Assembly: GCA_032334235.1 (NCBI GenBank)
Contig: JAVSGI010000005.1
Span: forward strand, 1,116,001 to 1,180,000
Reading direction: 5' to 3'
Origin: Paracoccaceae bacterium Fryx2
GTDB lineage: Bacteria; Pseudomonadota; Alphaproteobacteria; Rhodobacterales; Rhodobacteraceae
Length of the DNA: 64,000 nt
The notes under the pieces are model-generated. The model saw only the letters and a list, made by a program, of their open reading frames with translations, was not told the origin of the DNA and searched no databases. Both the position numbers and the translations under genes were made by a program. Every line of letters begins with the position of its first letter. The stretch's first letter is position 1. This document shows, piece by piece, positions 63,406 through 64,000 of the stretch.

Positions 63406-64000
63406 ATGGCAACAATTCCCGGTGGGGCTTTCAATGATTTTGTAGTCGGCACGTCAGCGAGTGACTTCATCAGAGCGGGAGATGGTCAAGATACAGTTAT
63501 CGCAGGCTCAGGCGATGATATCATCGACGGCGGCAACGGATCGGACTTGCTCAATGGTGGATCCGGTGACGACACGATCGACGGAGGCGACGGCGACGAT
63601 CTGATTCTGGGCGGGGCGGGTGACGACGACCTCGCTGGGGGTGAGGGTGCCGATACAGTGCTCGGCGGGGCGGGTGACGACGTCATGGCCGGTGGTGATG
63701 GTGATGACTCGATGGTCGGCGGGTCCGGCGACGACACGGTCGAGGGCGGCGCAGGCGACGACAAGGTTCAAGGGGGCACAGGCAATGATGTCCTGTCCGG
63801 CGGTGCCGGGGATGACATCCTTTACGGCGATGCCGGGGATGACGTAATCGACGGGGGGGCCGGAGACGACGTCCTATTCGGCGGAGCGGGGGACGACCTG
63901 TTTGTCTTTTCTGGCGGCGGTGACGTCATCATGGACTTCTCGGAAGGTGACCTGATCCAGATCGCAGGCTCGCTTGACGGTCTTACCCTCGAAAGTGCGG
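63406..64000 (+). CDS. RTX calcium-binding repeat protein (3' end beyond window)
   Basis: ATG 63406 with GGAG upstream opens a frame of at least 198 codons that stays open to the edge. After ATIPGGAFNDFVVGTSASDF come about 12 tandem RTX nonapeptides (GGSGDDTIDGGDGDDLILGG, GGAGDDVMAGGDGDDSMVGG), then the typical repeat-closing strand GDDLFVFSGGGDVIMDFSEG. Something else may follow outside the window. No signal peptide, consistent with type I secretion. Confidence 0.92.
   Translation, partial: MATIPGGAFNDFVVGTSASDFIRAGDGQDTVIAGSGDDIIDGGNGSDLLNGGSGDDTIDGGDGDDLILGGAGDDDLAGGEGADTVLGGAGDDVMAGGDGDDSMVGGSGDDTVEGGAGDDKVQGGTGNDVLSGGAGDDILYGDAGDDVIDGGAGDDVLFGGAGDDLFVFSGGGDVIMDFSEGDLIQIAGSLDGLTLESA

Noticed and set aside
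61812-64000. Regular short direct repeats resembling a CRISPR or satellite array
   Set aside because: The periodicity is 27 bases and encodes GGxGxDxUx nonapeptides in frame; units are diverged and there are no spacers.

Overview
The window reads as a GC-rich alphaproteobacterial chromosome, most likely from the Rhodobacterales/Rhodobacteraceae. The reasons are the strong GC bias, tightly packed operons with 1-4 base start/stop overlaps, and the gene mix: a BciB-type vinyl reductase, a soxBDAG sarcosine oxidase operon, ccmI-ruvX-DUF1289, der-bamB-yfgM, an Atm1-type exporter and dusA. A short intergenic repeat containing TTTGCCCAAATATCC recurs in this window. The species cannot be fixed from sequence alone. 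A bciB gene makes a bacteriochlorophyll-producing relative plausible, but no photosynthesis cluster is seen here.

Layout. 1-3346: RND efflux permease (cut by the left edge) and its adaptor. 3502-6329: an alpha/beta hydrolase fused to a multi-span membrane domain, overlapping bciB. 6445-9775: small envelope/stress genes (YqjE-like, DUF883, DUF3185, DUF3309, CsbD) around a Crp/Fnr regulator. 10099-23238: a catabolic region with three fumarylacetoacetate-hydrolase (FAH) family enzymes, an SDR, a GntR/FCD regulator, an NMT1-type ABC importer, an oxalate-CoA-ligase-like enzyme and a ketopantoate-reductase-like enzyme. Inside it sit a NarL-type two-component system and two related secreted proteins. 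23384-26643: an operon of two glycosyltransferases, a DedA protein and an LpxH-like phosphoesterase. 26921-47876: housekeeping genes (der, bamB, yfgM-like, Atm1-type exporter/ArsR, LysM protein, LOG protein, sodB, soxGADB, ccmI, ruvX, a sulfite-exporter-family protein, saccharopine-dehydrogenase family, dusA).

47880 to about 61650 is an accessory island. It starts at the 5' end of dusA with a truncated dusA-type integrase, then holds four copies of one IS256-family element in two head-to-head inverted pairs. One copy is split by an IS3-family element. There are also IS21 and IS5 remnants, a helicase fragment, a truncated DUF2924/serine-recombinase module, a Fic gene, and a divergent cluster of XRE regulator plus ImmA-like peptidase facing an unrecognised 408-residue gene. 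Two divergent RTX calcium-binding repeat proteins follow (61812-64000); the second runs off the right edge.

Working together: the FAH/SDR/CoA-ligase/importer genes probably take up and break down a small acidic substrate under GntR control. The two glycosyltransferases, DedA and phosphoesterase look like a membrane glycolipid operon. The XRE/ImmA cluster, with two operator-like palindromes exactly 50 bp apart, is the best candidate for an undescribed regulated accessory system, although IS insertion and a frameshift have damaged it.
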